Assembly: GCA_027483505.1 (NCBI GenBank)
Contig: JAIXUP010000032.1
Span: forward strand, 1-54,147
DNA length: 54,147 nucleotides
DNA from: Hyphomicrobiales bacterium
GTDB taxonomy: Bacteria; Pseudomonadota; Alphaproteobacteria; Rhizobiales; Beijerinckiaceae
Direction: 5' to 3'
Under the pieces are notes generated by a model. That model was not told the origin of the DNA. It saw only the letters and a program-made list of their open reading frames with translations, and did not search any database. Shown piece after piece: positions 38,001 through 46,254 of this stretch (its first letter is position 1; every line of letters begins with the position of its first letter). Made by a program: the position numbers and the translations under genes.

Positions 38001-39752
38001 ATCGCAGCCGACATCGCCGCCATCGGTCAGGCCGTGGTGAGCACGATCGAGAGCCGAGGCGTGAGCATCGTGGAAGGTCTGCGCGAGCGCGGTGGCGAGA
38101 TCACCACGGCACTGCAGAGCTCCAGCGCCTATCTCACGACCGAGCTCGACCAGCGTACCGGAGCTATCGCCGCGGCGCTGGCCAACTCGCAGGAGCAGTT
38201 GCGCCAGACGCTCGACAGTGGCACGGCCAGCTCCGTCAACACGCTGGTGGCCACCAACGAGCGGATCAGGACCGAACTCGGCGGCACGCTGGAGCGGCTC
38301 GGCGAGGCCAATCGCCTGATGCAGCAGATCGTCGCCAGCGCCAACACCAACCTTGCCGGCATCGGCGACAATCTGGGCGAGCGCGTCACCCAGTTGCAGG
38401 CCATCCTCACAGCCGTGTCGGACGAAACCAGCCGCGCGAGCTCGCAGGTGGCGCAGCAGGTCGATGCGCTCAAGGGCGTGTCGCAGGGCGCCATCGTGCA
38501 GGCTTCCAGCCTCGTCGACCAGCTTGGCGACCAGGGGCGGACGCTGGCCGAGACCACCAAGGAGCACATCGCGGCGCTCTCGCAGGCCACGCGCCAGCTC
38601 GAAGCCGTCGAGAACCGGGTCGGCACAGTGCTGCAGGACCGCAAGCAGGGCCTCGAGGAGATGCTCCACGCGATCTCGACCCGCACGGAGGACGTCGAAT
38701 CGATCACACGGTCATTCACCGCGCTGGTTGAGGATTCGCTCAAGGCCGCCGAACAGCGCGCCCGCCAGATCGGGACCGTGCTGGCCGATAGCGCCGAAGC
38801 CACCAGCCACGCCATCTCGGACCATTTCGAGACCGTGCGCACCAACACCGGCAAGGAGCGGGAGCGTACTGCCGCTGCCCTTCGGGCGGCCTACGAAGGC
38901 GTCGCCGGCGATCTGGGCGGCGGCCTCACGCGCGTCACCGAACAGTTCCAGCAGACTGCTGCAGAACTGCGCGCCATGAACGCTGACATCCAGCGCGAGC
39001 TGGAAGCGACGCGCGCCGAACTGCGCAAGGGCGTGCTCGACATGCCGCGCGAGACTCAGGAAACCACGGCCGCCATGCGGCGGGTCGTCGGGGACCAGAT
39101 CAAGGCTCTGAACGAGCTTTCTGACATCGTGACGCGTTCGGGCCGCACGCTGGATGTGGCGGCCCCAGAAGCACCGCGCGCGCGGGTTGCGGAGCGGGTC
39201 GCGCCGCCGCCGCTGGTCCAGCCGCGCGTCGCCGAAATCGCACGCGAGGTGGCCGCGCCACGGGTGCCGCCGCGTCCGGCGCCCGCACCCGTTCGGCGCG
39301 ATGAGCCGCCGATGGCGGAACCCGCCCCTGCGCCGCGCGGCGGCTGGCTCTCGGACCTTCTGACCCGCGCCAGCCGCGAGGAGAAGCCGGTCGCTCAGCA
39401 GGGCGTCCCGATGCTGGAGAAGCTCGACTCGCTCTCGGTCGACATCGCCCGGATGATCGACCATGACGCCGCCGTCGAATTGTGGGACCGCTACAAGCGT
39501 GGCGAGCGCAACGTGTTCACGCGCCGTCTTTATACCCTGCAGGGCCAGCAGACCTTCGACGAAATCCGCCGCAAGTACCGGCGCGACGACGAGTTCAAGG
39601 AAACGGTCGACCGCTATATCGAGGAGTTCGAGCGGCTGCTCGACGAGGGCAGCAATGGCGGCCGCGACCAGGCAATCGCCAACAGCTACCTGACTTCGGA
39701 AACCGGCAAGGTCTACACCATGCTGGCCCATGCGAGCGGCCGGTTGGAATAG
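35100..39752 (+). CDS. Giant hendecad-repeat membrane protein, growth-pole-ring (GPR)-like
   Basis: 1550 aa. Residues 1-110 are a charged, proline-rich cytoplasmic segment. Two transmembrane helices follow (~112-130, ~151-173). Residues 272-1063 are 72 consecutive 11-residue repeats, then more coiled coil, a proline-rich linker (~1350-1410), and a conserved C-terminal helical domain (SLSVDIARMIDHDAAVELWD ... TMLAHASGRLE). The architecture matches the apolipoprotein-A/E-like GPR protein that organises the growing pole in Agrobacterium (longer there, about 2100 aa). I infer a similar role in polar growth or envelope scaffolding. Start: ATG 35100 after AAAAGGCGG. A frame extension to 34980 lacks a ribosome site. 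A strong terminator follows. Confidence 0.82.
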   Translation: MSKIKKQTDPTEAALSAIEEALSQEMARSASAAGQGSGAVDPPEPRLPSVGDKELGAIETKPAAPASLPPAPPPAVAQAVVAPDTSRVANDDGRNMSDLVQSFSAKPSRRPYLIALLGSLLWTAGIGFLLHEQHGGLEPAISAVMAFNPGQFAVLGGVLLLPIFLMFALAGIYVRTSEMRLSSRAMTNVAMRLSAPETVASDAMVSLSQAIRREVAAMGDGIERAVARAGELETIVRSEISTLERAYSDNEVRLRALIDELVTQREAIVSNSDRVKTAISGAHENLSRDLETASRSIAEAVNSAGDRVTGALGSKGEEITGALSRAGDKMVDEIGLRGTDLVERLQITSSEVSERLTKASETIAGSLDDRSNQIAQRLESTSLAVAGELDSRSQAVVARLAASTEHVTAQLDAKSQEITASLERTGSVLTEGLTGGAREVTRSIAETGRSVAEAIAARASEVNDTLSQTGTRLSSDIASRGEEVVNRFNATGSELIGLLSTRSGEVSASFQNNGAALVDLLTSRGQEVSATFQSTGEKLAETIASHGDSVINRLSATGSELVESLSNRSSEVRSTFQNSGEMLAATIAESGGALTSQIAAAGAAIHQTLTVNGKSVTDELEARTANLREVIETRTAEAKGVFASATETLQQRLAAESETARGLIASTGKEIVVALAGQGARVNEALAANGASILQTVEVRGKELEASFAGRLVALEDIIVHRGGQLTEKLSTDSARFTEEMGQRLMQIETLLTKEGEQLIDRLTQRTDSAAMTLVARTNEAAEAMETQIKAFEDRSGAKSAEIANSLDSLIARIDTNLGNRAQVLNEALVERTVDIARVLAEGGRDVTQALAAKADEIGAVVTSKSEALSLTLSTKADEINNTLGGRALEIADTLDQRIARFEERVVNRLDTVSGTLDERSRLIAETLQAKSDGISATLGARAEELRQLFDDKGTGVVTALGQRGETIAADIAAIGQAVVSTIESRGVSIVEGLRERGGEITTALQSSSAYLTTELDQRTGAIAAALANSQEQLRQTLDSGTASSVNTLVATNERIRTELGGTLERLGEANRLMQQIVASANTNLAGIGDNLGERVTQLQAILTAVSDETSRASSQVAQQVDALKGVSQGAIVQASSLVDQLGDQGRTLAETTKEHIAALSQATRQLEAVENRVGTVLQDRKQGLEEMLHAISTRTEDVESITRSFTALVEDSLKAAEQRARQIGTVLADSAEATSHAISDHFETVRTNTGKERERTAAALRAAYEGVAGDLGGGLTRVTEQFQQTAAELRAMNADIQRELEATRAELRKGVLDMPRETQETTAAMRRVVGDQIKALNELSDIVTRSGRTLDVAAPEAPRARVAERVAPPPLVQPRVAEIAREVAAPRVPPRPAPAPVRRDEPPMAEPAPAPRGGWLSDLLTRASREEKPVAQQGVPMLEKLDSLSVDIARMIDHDAAVELWDRYKRGERNVFTRRLYTLQGQQTFDEIRRKYRRDDEFKETVDRYIEEFERLLDEGSNGGRDQAIANSYLTSETGKVYTMLAHASGRLE
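35913..38288 (+). repeat. 72 tandem 33-bp (11-residue) repeats
   Basis: The translation from residue 272 to 1063 divides without insertion or deletion into 72 units of 11 residues, e.g. GEEVVNRFNAT, GSELIGLLSTR, SGEVSASFQNN, GQEVSATFQST. The loose consensus is (G/S)xx(V/I/L)xxx(L/I/F)xx(R/T/x), with hydrophobic residues at positions 4 and 8. A 66-residue super-repeat is visible (NATGSELIGLLSTRSGEVS versus SATGSELVESLSNRSSEVR). Hendecads form right-handed or apolipoprotein-like amphipathic helices. Confidence 0.9.
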
Positions 39753-39789
39753 ACTGCCCGGAGCTGACAGGCCCGACGCCGTCAACAAC

Positions 39790-39815
39790 AAGGCGCCCCG
39801 TCAGGGCGCCTTTTC
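39790..39815. terminator. Bidirectional intrinsic terminator
   Basis: AAGGCGCCC (39790-39798) and GGGCGCCTT (39804-39812) form a 9-bp GC-rich stem with a 5-nt loop, followed by TTC on the plus strand (total run TTTT) and preceded by an A-rich stretch that gives T's on the minus strand. It lies between the convergent GPR-like gene and the lipoprotein gene and should serve both. Confidence 0.85.
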
Positions 39816-39831
39816 ATTTCGCGGAGCGTGA

Positions 39832-40437
39832 TCAGCCCCGCCCGCCCCAGCGCACGATGTCGCGCAGAACCTGCGACAGGGCGGCGTCGAGCGCCTGCGC
39901 CGCCGCCGGGCCGGAAATGCTGGCGACCGGCACGCGCGCCACAAAGCCGCGTGCGGCGGCAACCTTGCCGGACCGGTCGCTGATGATGCGCACGGTGACC
40001 TCGACCACTGCCTGGCTGGTCTCGGTCTCGATTCCGAAGCTGCGGATGTCCGTGTTGAGGGCGAGGTCCGGCACGATCCTGTCGCCGGGCCGCCCGACGC
40101 GGCCGAGCCGCGACGCGTTCTCGAAGGTCTGGATCAGGCGGGCCTGGAACAGCTTCGGCAGCCGGTCGGCCCACTGGGCGTCGCGGAGATAGGAGAGCGC
40201 GCCGCCTTCGCGCACCAGGATACGATCCGAGTCAAGCGCCTGCACCGTGGTCGGTTCGTTGACCACCAGTTGTGCGCGAAGGCCCGAAACCGGGCCGATA
40301 TTGGCAGGCGCGGTCAGGTCGAAGGTTGTCCGCTCCGGCGCTCCGCTGCAGGACGCCAGCCCGCACGCAAGCGCGAGCATGAGCGCCAGAGGGGGTCGGG
40401 GGAGACAACGTTCCAGGCGGGTGCAAAGCTGCATCAT
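39832..40437 (-). CDS. ABC-type transport auxiliary lipoprotein (Mla/Pqi-associated)
   Basis: 201 aa lipoprotein. The signal sequence ends in GLASCSG (lipobox LASC). The mature part (ERTTFDLTAPANIGPVSGLRAQLVV, FVARVPVASISGPAAAQALD) is the ABC-type transport auxiliary lipoprotein family found next to MCE/Mla operons (PqiC-like). It would sit in the outer membrane as the terminal acceptor or donor for phospholipids carried by the MlaD ring. It follows mlaD by 126 bp on the same strand. The frame is open up to a GTG at 40560 right after the mlaD stop, but that start would bury the signal peptide. Confidence 0.88.
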   Translation of the reverse strand: MMQLCTRLERCLPRPPLALMLALACGLASCSGAPERTTFDLTAPANIGPVSGLRAQLVVNEPTTVQALDSDRILVREGGALSYLRDAQWADRLPKLFQARLIQTFENASRLGRVGRPGDRIVPDLALNTDIRSFGIETETSQAVVEVTVRIISDRSGKVAAARGFVARVPVASISGPAAAQALDAALSQVLRDIVRWGGRG

Positions 40438-40563
40438 GAATGATTTTCGGACGGGCGCCGCAAACAGGGCCACGGCCGACCCAATCGCAAACGGCCTGTG
40501 GACACAACCCCCGGCCGGGTGGCGACACCAACTAATCACAAGATGTGACCCGCCAGACACCTC

Positions 40564-41709
40564 TCAGCGTCGGCCATTGTAATCCGGGATGGCCGGTTTG
40601 TTGCCGAACAGAAGCTGTTGCGGGTTGCGCTCGAAACTGCGCAGCGTCCGGTTGAGATCGTTCAGTGTCCTGCGGCCGTCGCTGGCCAGCGCCTCGATGT
40701 CGCGCAGGCCAGGACCGGTGAAACGGCTGATGCCCGTGGTGATCTCGGCGGTGCGCTTGTCGAGATTGTCGGCAAGCGAGCGGATCGAACGGGCCGCCGC
40801 CCCGACATCGGCGAGCGCGCCCTGGCCTTCGCCCCCGGCGGCTGACCCGAGGAAGGCCTGCGCGCCCTTCAGAACGCCCTCGACCTGATCGGCGGCGCGG
40901 TTGAGCTTGTCGGTGAGGCCGGCTACTGACTGCAGTGTCTTGGTTACATCCCCGGAACCACCGGCGAGCGCGCTCGTGAAGGTGTCGAGGTTGTTGAGGC
41001 TGCGGTTGACCTTGCCAATGTCGAGCTGCTTGGCGATGCCCGAGATGTCGCGGCTGAACTCCTCAAGCTGCGCTGCGAGAGGGCCAATCCGCTCGGCCGC
41101 CGCTGAAATGCTGGCCAGCATCTTGCTGATGCCTTCGGAGTTGTCGCCCAGCGCTGCGGAGAATTTCTCGACATTCTTGATCGTGTTCGCAATCGACTTG
41201 TCGTTGTCGTCGACCAGCCTGCCGATTCGTTCGAACAGGTCATCGGTGCGCCGCGCCACATTGCGGACGGTTTCGAGCAGGTCCTGAACCTCGGAGCGTT
41301 CGGCGATGATGGTGGGCTGCGGCTGGCCTGCCTTCGCCTGCAGCGGAGGCGCGTCCGCCTTGCCGCCAAGCAACTGGATCGCGACCACGCCGGCAAGACC
41401 TTGCGATTCAATGCGCGCCCGCGTGTCCTCGCGGATCGGCGTGTTGTTGGCGACTTCTGCGATGGCGAAGATCGAGCGCGGGTCATCGGGGAAGAGCTGG
41501 ATGTCCTTGACTTCGCCGACCCGGAATCCGTTGAAGAGCACGTTGGAGCCGCGCGTCAGGCCGGTTACGGAGCCGGAAAACACGATCCGGATCTCCCGCC
41601 TGTCCGTGCCCCCGGCCAGACCGGAAAACCACGACACGAAACCGAACGCCGCACCCAGCACCGCGAGCGTGAACAGTCCGATCAACGCATAGTTGGCGCG
41701 GGTTTCCAT
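40564..41709 (-). CDS. mlaD: MlaD-family (MCE domain) phospholipid transport protein
   Basis: 381 aa. One N-terminal transmembrane anchor (YALIGLFTLAVLGAAFGFVSWF) is followed by a single MCE domain (~40-120; GLTRGSNVLFNGFRVGEV, LAGVVAIQLLGG). A long C-terminal helical region with heptad-like repeats (~140-380) is longer than E. coli MlaD (183 aa) and could form a tunnel towards the outer membrane. It acts in the periplasm with MlaE/MlaF in lipid transport between membranes. It starts 10 bp after mlaF. Operon order is MFS-mlaE-mlaF-mlaD-lipoprotein. Confidence 0.93.
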   Translation of the reverse strand: METRANYALIGLFTLAVLGAAFGFVSWFSGLAGGTDRREIRIVFSGSVTGLTRGSNVLFNGFRVGEVKDIQLFPDDPRSIFAIAEVANNTPIREDTRARIESQGLAGVVAIQLLGGKADAPPLQAKAGQPQPTIIAERSEVQDLLETVRNVARRTDDLFERIGRLVDDNDKSIANTIKNVEKFSAALGDNSEGISKMLASISAAAERIGPLAAQLEEFSRDISGIAKQLDIGKVNRSLNNLDTFTSALAGGSGDVTKTLQSVAGLTDKLNRAADQVEGVLKGAQAFLGSAAGGEGQGALADVGAAARSIRSLADNLDKRTAEITTGISRFTGPGLRDIEALASDGRRTLNDLNRTLRSFERNPQQLLFGNKPAIPDYNGRR

Positions 41710-41719
41710 CTCGGTCCTG

Positions 41720-42502
41720 TCAGCCCTTCATGCGTGCGAGCGCGCGTTTGCCGCGGAAATAGGATTTCACCCAGGGATGCGTGCTGGCCAGCATGTCCTT
41801 GAGCTCACCGACGGCCACGACCTTCTTGTCAGCCAATGCGGCGATTCTGTCACAAGAGGAAGCGAGGCTGTCGAGATCGTGGGTTACCATGAACACCGTC
41901 AACCCCAAAGTCTGCTGCAATGTCCGGATCAACTCGTCGAAATCGGCAGCGCCGATGGGATCAAGCCCCGATGTCGGCTCGTCAAGGAACACGATCTCCG
42001 GATCAAGCGCCAGCGCCCGCGCCAGGGCGGCCCGCTTGATCATGCCGCCGGAGAGCTCCGAGGGAAACTTGTCGCCAGCGTCGGGCCTGAGCCCGACCAT
42101 TTCGATCTTGAGCGCTGCCAGATCGTTCATCATCGTCGGCGAGAGGTCGAGATACTCGCGCATCGGAACCTGGATGTTCTGTGCGACCGTGAGCGACGAG
42201 AACAGCGCGCCGTGCTGGAACATCACGCCCCAGCGCTTCTCCAGGTCACGCTTGCCAGCTTCGGAGACCGAATCAAGGTCGGTGCCGAACACCGAGATCG
42301 TGCCGCCCTGCTTCTCGACAAGCCCGAGGATCGCGCGCGTCAGGACCGACTTGCCCGTGCCCGACCCCCCGACGAAGCCGAGGATTTCGCCGCGCCGCAC
42401 ATCCAGCGACAGGCCGTCGAGGATGGTCTTCTCGCCGAAGGCCACGACCAGATCGCGCACCTTGATGATCAGGTCCTGATCCGCTTGGGGCGAAGCGTCC
42501 AT
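41720..42502 (-). CDS. mlaF: MlaF-type ABC transporter ATP-binding protein
   Basis: 260 aa ATPase. Walker A is GGSGTGKSVL, the Q-loop MFQHGALFSSLTV is typical of MlaF/Ttg2A, the signature is LSGGMIKRAALARAL, Walker B is IVFLDEPTSGLDP and the switch histidine is in VTHDLDS. It energises the MlaE permease for phospholipid movement. I chose ATG 42502. A TTG at 42511 overlapping the mlaE stop (TTGA) would add three residues (MTA) and is possible. It ends 10 bp before mlaD. Confidence 0.95.
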   Translation of the reverse strand: MDASPQADQDLIIKVRDLVVAFGEKTILDGLSLDVRRGEILGFVGGSGTGKSVLTRAILGLVEKQGGTISVFGTDLDSVSEAGKRDLEKRWGVMFQHGALFSSLTVAQNIQVPMREYLDLSPTMMNDLAALKIEMVGLRPDAGDKFPSELSGGMIKRAALARALALDPEIVFLDEPTSGLDPIGAADFDELIRTLQQTLGLTVFMVTHDLDSLASSCDRIAALADKKVVAVGELKDMLASTHPWVKSYFRGKRALARMKG

Positions 42503-42507
42503 CGCGG

Positions 42508-43647
42508 TCAAAACCGGATCGAGGCAAAGAACATGGCGAACAGCCCGTCGAGCACAATGACCATGAAGATCGACTTGACCACGGACGCCGTGACCTGCTG
42601 ACCCAGCGACTCGGCCGAACCCTTCACATTCAGGCCCTCGATGCAGGCGATGGCGCCGATGACGACGGCCATGAACGGCGCCTTGATCAGGCCCACCGAG
42701 AAGTGCCGGTAGTTGATGACGCTCTGAAGACGCGACAGAAACGTCTCTGGTGCAATCCCGCCATAGATCCAGGAGACAAGGCCGGCGCCGAACAGCCCGG
42801 CCATGGAGGCGAGGAAACTCAGGATCGGCATCGCGATGATCAGCGCCAGGATGCGCGGCACAACCAGCACATCGACCGGATTGAGTCCCATCACGCGCAG
42901 GGCGTCGATCTCCTCACGCATCTTCATCGAGCCGATTTCCGCCGTGAACGCCGAGCCTGAGCGGCCTGCCACCATGATGGCGCAGAGCAGCAGCGCGAGT
43001 TCACGCAAGGTGATGATTCCGACGAGGTCCACCACGAAAGCGGTCGCGCCGAAGCGCCGGAGCTGGAAGATTCCCTGCTGCGCGACGATGCAGCCCACCA
43101 GGAAGGTGATCAGGATGATGATCGGCGCGCCGCGGAAGGCGATCAGTTCAAGCTGGGTCACGAGCGAGGCCCAGCGGAACGAGGCCGGACGCAGCATGAC
43201 CCGCCCGATCGCGACCACAACTTCGCCGATAAAGCTGATGCCGCGCACCAGATCCTGTCCGGCATGAACCACGGTCTGCCCGACATCGGCGAGCAGTTCG
43301 ACCAGCCGCGAACGCCGTGGCGGAACCACCGGTTCATTGCGGTGCCGCACGGCGCCGATCAGCGTCAGGTGCCGTTCCGATGCGTCCTGCATCTCGACCT
43401 TGACCCCGTCGCTGCCCAGCCGATGGCTGATCTGCTCGATGACCCGTGCGCCAAGCGTGTCGAGGCGGTCAAGCCGCTTGAGATCGAGCGACGCCTTGCG
43501 GACCTCGCCCAGGCTCACGGGCAATTGCCGCATGATGCCCTCAAGGCGGCGACCATGATCAAGTGTCCATTCGCCGGTCAGAACGATCGTCGCCTGGTCC
43601 TGCGCAAAGTTGATCTCGAAGGCAGGATTCGACAGCGTTGTTGTCAT
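42508..43647 (-). CDS. mlaE: MlaE-family permease with N-terminal STAS domain
   Basis: 379 aa. Residues 1-~110 are a STAS-like domain (IVLTGEWTLDHGRRLEGIM, LDLKRLDRLDTLGARVIEQI), corresponding to a fused MlaB. The rest is the MlaE permease with five or six helices and the signature GRSGSAFTAEIGSMKMREEIDAL plus NPVDVLVVPR. Such fusions are common in alphaproteobacteria. It forms the membrane core of the phospholipid transporter with MlaF. Its start overlaps the stop of the upstream MFS gene (ATGA), showing translational coupling. Confidence 0.95.
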   Translation of the reverse strand: MTTTLSNPAFEINFAQDQATIVLTGEWTLDHGRRLEGIMRQLPVSLGEVRKASLDLKRLDRLDTLGARVIEQISHRLGSDGVKVEMQDASERHLTLIGAVRHRNEPVVPPRRSRLVELLADVGQTVVHAGQDLVRGISFIGEVVVAIGRVMLRPASFRWASLVTQLELIAFRGAPIIILITFLVGCIVAQQGIFQLRRFGATAFVVDLVGIITLRELALLLCAIMVAGRSGSAFTAEIGSMKMREEIDALRVMGLNPVDVLVVPRILALIIAMPILSFLASMAGLFGAGLVSWIYGGIAPETFLSRLQSVINYRHFSVGLIKAPFMAVVIGAIACIEGLNVKGSAESLGQQVTASVVKSIFMVIVLDGLFAMFFASIRF

Positions 43648-44930
43648 TGCTCCGGCTCAAGACGGACGTTGGCCCGGCGCGCGTCCGGCTCCAGACCTAG
43701 CGCGCCTCCTGCATCCGTGTCGAGCAAAACACGCCGCGCGTGGATCGCAGCCGCCGCCAGGGTAGCGAGGCCCGCCATGGCGATCGGCAGCATTGCAAGG
43801 AAGCCCAAGGCGCCTAACCGCGCATAGAGCACGCCCGACAGCAGGGTGGCTGCGCCCATCAGGCAGGCGTTGACCGCTGACAGACGTCCCTGGATCGACG
43901 CACCGCGACCGCCAGGCGACAACATGGCGAGAATGGCCATCACGCCCAGCAATTGCGCGCCAAAACTCACCGCATGGAGAGCCTGGACCGCAATGATCGC
44001 CGGCAGGCTGTCGGCAAAGGGCATGGCGGCAAAGCGCAGCACTGCACCGATGCCGGACAGGCCGAGGAACAGCACGGCATTGCCGAAACTGGCTGAGGCG
44101 CTGCGCCCGAACCACCACAGCATCCCGATTTCGGACACCACGCTGACGGCCCAGAGCGCGCCGATGGTGCCGTCGCCGATCCCGAGTCCGCGCCAGTGCA
44201 GGGTCGCGAATCCGTACAGCATGGCGTGGCTGGCGTTGATAAGGGCTGAAGCGACAATCACCAGCCAGAGCAAAACGCGGCGCTGCGGGTCGATGGCGTC
44301 CGGGCGCTTGTCTGCCCATGCCACGGTGCGGGGAATCCGCTCCTCCGGCGCCAGCAACGCGGTGGCCGCCGCCACGATACAGCAGGCGCTGAGCGCATAG
44401 GGCAGCATGCCGATGCCCAGATGCGACACCATCACGCCGGCCAGCACGCTCATGACCAGAAACGAAACCGAACCCCAGAGGCGCATGCGCGCGAAGTTGA
44501 GCCGCGGCCGGCGTTTGACCTCCGCCGTGGTGAGGTGGTCGCCGAGCGGAATCACGCCGGCTGTCAGCACGGCGACGCACGCCATCGCGGCCATCACCGC
44601 TTCCACTGACGGCAACCTCGTCAGCCCGAGATAGGCCCCCCCGCACAGGACCTGGAGCAGCACCAGGACGCGCGCGGCGCCCCATGGCCGGTCGCCGAGC
44701 GACGCGATCGGCTGGGTTGCAAGCATGCGGACGATCATGCCCATCGCCAGCGTGACGCCGATCTGCTTCTCGCTCAGACCCTGCGACGACAGCCAGGCTG
44801 GCATGAACGGCAGATAGATGCCGATGCCGGCAAAATTCGCGGCCTGCAGCGCGCTGAGGCGCAGCATGGCGCTGCGCTGCGTGAGGGGGCCGGCAGGCGC
44901 TGCTGCGGCCGATGCGGGTTCGTCGGACAT
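43644..44930 (-). CDS. MFS transporter, phenylpropionate-permease-like, first gene of the mla operon
   Basis: 428 aa with about twelve helices. The N-terminus LRLSALQAANFAGIGIYLPFMPAWL and the GMIVRMLATQPIASLGDR loop match the MFS_1-like/3-phenylpropionate permease (HcaT) group. I start it at ATG 44930; a longer frame to 45008 overlaps the divergent promoter region. The stop overlaps mlaE (ATGA), so it is co-translated with the lipid transporter, unusual company for an MFS protein. Substrate unknown. The start is divergent from cheZ with 99 bp between. Confidence 0.88.
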   Translation of the reverse strand: MSDEPASAAAAPAGPLTQRSAMLRLSALQAANFAGIGIYLPFMPAWLSSQGLSEKQIGVTLAMGMIVRMLATQPIASLGDRPWGAARVLVLLQVLCGGAYLGLTRLPSVEAVMAAMACVAVLTAGVIPLGDHLTTAEVKRRPRLNFARMRLWGSVSFLVMSVLAGVMVSHLGIGMLPYALSACCIVAAATALLAPEERIPRTVAWADKRPDAIDPQRRVLLWLVIVASALINASHAMLYGFATLHWRGLGIGDGTIGALWAVSVVSEIGMLWWFGRSASASFGNAVLFLGLSGIGAVLRFAAMPFADSLPAIIAVQALHAVSFGAQLLGVMAILAMLSPGGRGASIQGRLSAVNACLMGAATLLSGVLYARLGALGFLAMLPIAMAGLATLAAAAIHARRVLLDTDAGGALGLEPDARRANVRLEPEQ

Positions 44931-45029
44931 GGAGATTTTGTTTACCTTGAAGATGTTAGTAACTTTCGGTGCACGTGCGCGCCATCGGCGATTCGGTTCG
45001 GCAAACATGTGCTCCAGGCATGGCGACAG

Positions 45030-46157
45030 ATGATCAACGATCCAAGTTCACTCCCGGCAGTATCGGAAGCTGACTACAACGCGATCGAACTGGCCGTGAT
45101 GGAAACGGCGAGGGGGCGCTGGTTCCTGCGCGAGTTCGCAGCGCGCAACCGCAATGCCGACACAACAATGTTGCTCTCGGCCATCAGCCGGCTGGAACGC
45201 ACGGTCAACGGCGAAGAGGCGTTCGAGCAGGTTGACCGGGTCCGCTCCGACCTTGTCGTGATGGCGAAGTCCATTTCCGGCCTTATGCACGACCTCGAGA
45301 ACTCCGGCATCTCCGGCAATGAACGGGTGCGGCTTGGGGAGGCCACCAGCGCGCTCGATGCGATCGTGAAGACGACGGAAAACGCAACGTCCGACATTCT
45401 GGCGGCCGCCGAGAGCATCCAGGAGATCGCCTGGCATCTGCGAGAGCGCCAGATTGAAGAGGCCGTCTGCGACAAGATCGATCATCTCGCGACCGAGATC
45501 TACACAGCCTGCGGCTTCCAGGACCTGACAGCCCAGCGGACGCAGAAGGTTGTCGGGACGCTCAGCTTCCTTGAAGAGCGGATCAACGCGCTGGTTGATC
45601 TGTGGGCAGGGCCAGAGGGACGCAGCGCCGCGACCCCAAGCCCCGAGTCGCAGGATGGTTCGCGTTATGCCATTTCAGCCGCGCCGGCCGACCTGACCCA
45701 GCATGACATCGACGAGGTGATCGTCGAGCCGGAGTCCGATGGCAGGCAAGCGGCAGCCGTGGAGTTCGGGCACGCCGAACCCGCCTTGCTTGACGCACTG
45801 GAACCGGCCCGGGATGCCGAAGATCCGCATGCGGACGACGACATCGACTTTTCCCCGGTGGCTGACGAGCCTGATGCGGCGCACGATCCCGCAGCAGCGA
45901 TGGCATTGGCCGTGCAATCGGCCGACATGCCGGCGAGCTTCACCGAAGACATCATGGCGTTCGAAGACATCCAGGTGGTGATCGACGACGCCGAGAATCT
46001 CGAGGTCGAATTCGAACCGGAAGCAGACCTGCCTGCCGACGAGGATGCTGCCCCGGCGATGGCCGCGCCGTCCAAGGTCGAACCTTCCGGCTCCACGATG
46101 TCCCTGGCGCAGATCGACGCCCTGCCCACGACTGCGAAGGCCTTGATCTACGGCTGA
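45030..46157 (+). CDS. cheZ: CheZ-family protein phosphatase (orphan)
   Basis: 375 aa. Residues ~15-200 form the long helical hairpin of CheZ, with the catalytic motif CGFQDLTAQRTQKVV. Asp165 and Gln169 correspond to the Asp and Gln that position water for CheY~P dephosphorylation. Residues ~200-350 are acidic and disordered. The extreme C-terminus (SLAQIDALPTTAKALIYG) resembles the CheY-binding tails of CheZ and FliM (xQxxIDxL). No chemotaxis or flagellar gene is in the window. Start: ATG 45030; a GTG at 45009 is possible. It may dephosphorylate a CheY-like or single-domain response regulator encoded elsewhere. Confidence 0.85.
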   Translation: MINDPSSLPAVSEADYNAIELAVMETARGRWFLREFAARNRNADTTMLLSAISRLERTVNGEEAFEQVDRVRSDLVVMAKSISGLMHDLENSGISGNERVRLGEATSALDAIVKTTENATSDILAAAESIQEIAWHLRERQIEEAVCDKIDHLATEIYTACGFQDLTAQRTQKVVGTLSFLEERINALVDLWAGPEGRSAATPSPESQDGSRYAISAAPADLTQHDIDEVIVEPESDGRQAAAVEFGHAEPALLDALEPARDAEDPHADDDIDFSPVADEPDAAHDPAAAMALAVQSADMPASFTEDIMAFEDIQVVIDDAENLEVEFEPEADLPADEDAAPAMAAPSKVEPSGSTMSLAQIDALPTTAKALIYG

Positions 46158-46205
46158 ACCGCCCGCCGTGGGCGCGCATGTCCCCGTGAGATTTTGCGCT
46201 GGCGC

Positions 46206-46224
46206 TGCGGCGATGCACGCCGCA
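46206..46224 (+). terminator. Hairpin after cheZ
   Basis: TGCGGCG-ATGCA-CGCCGCA, a 7-bp stem with a 5-nt loop, in the 97-bp gap between cheZ and the SDR gene. No T-run follows, so it may be a weak terminator or a 5' UTR element of the SDR gene. Confidence 0.35.
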
Positions 46225-46254
46225 TAAAACACCGTCTTCATGGGGAGTGATTGC

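Noticed and set aside
36795..38669. Long antisense frames within the hendecad-repeat gene
   Set aside because: The 33-bp repeat removes stop codons from other frames as a side effect; the antisense products have no sensible composition.
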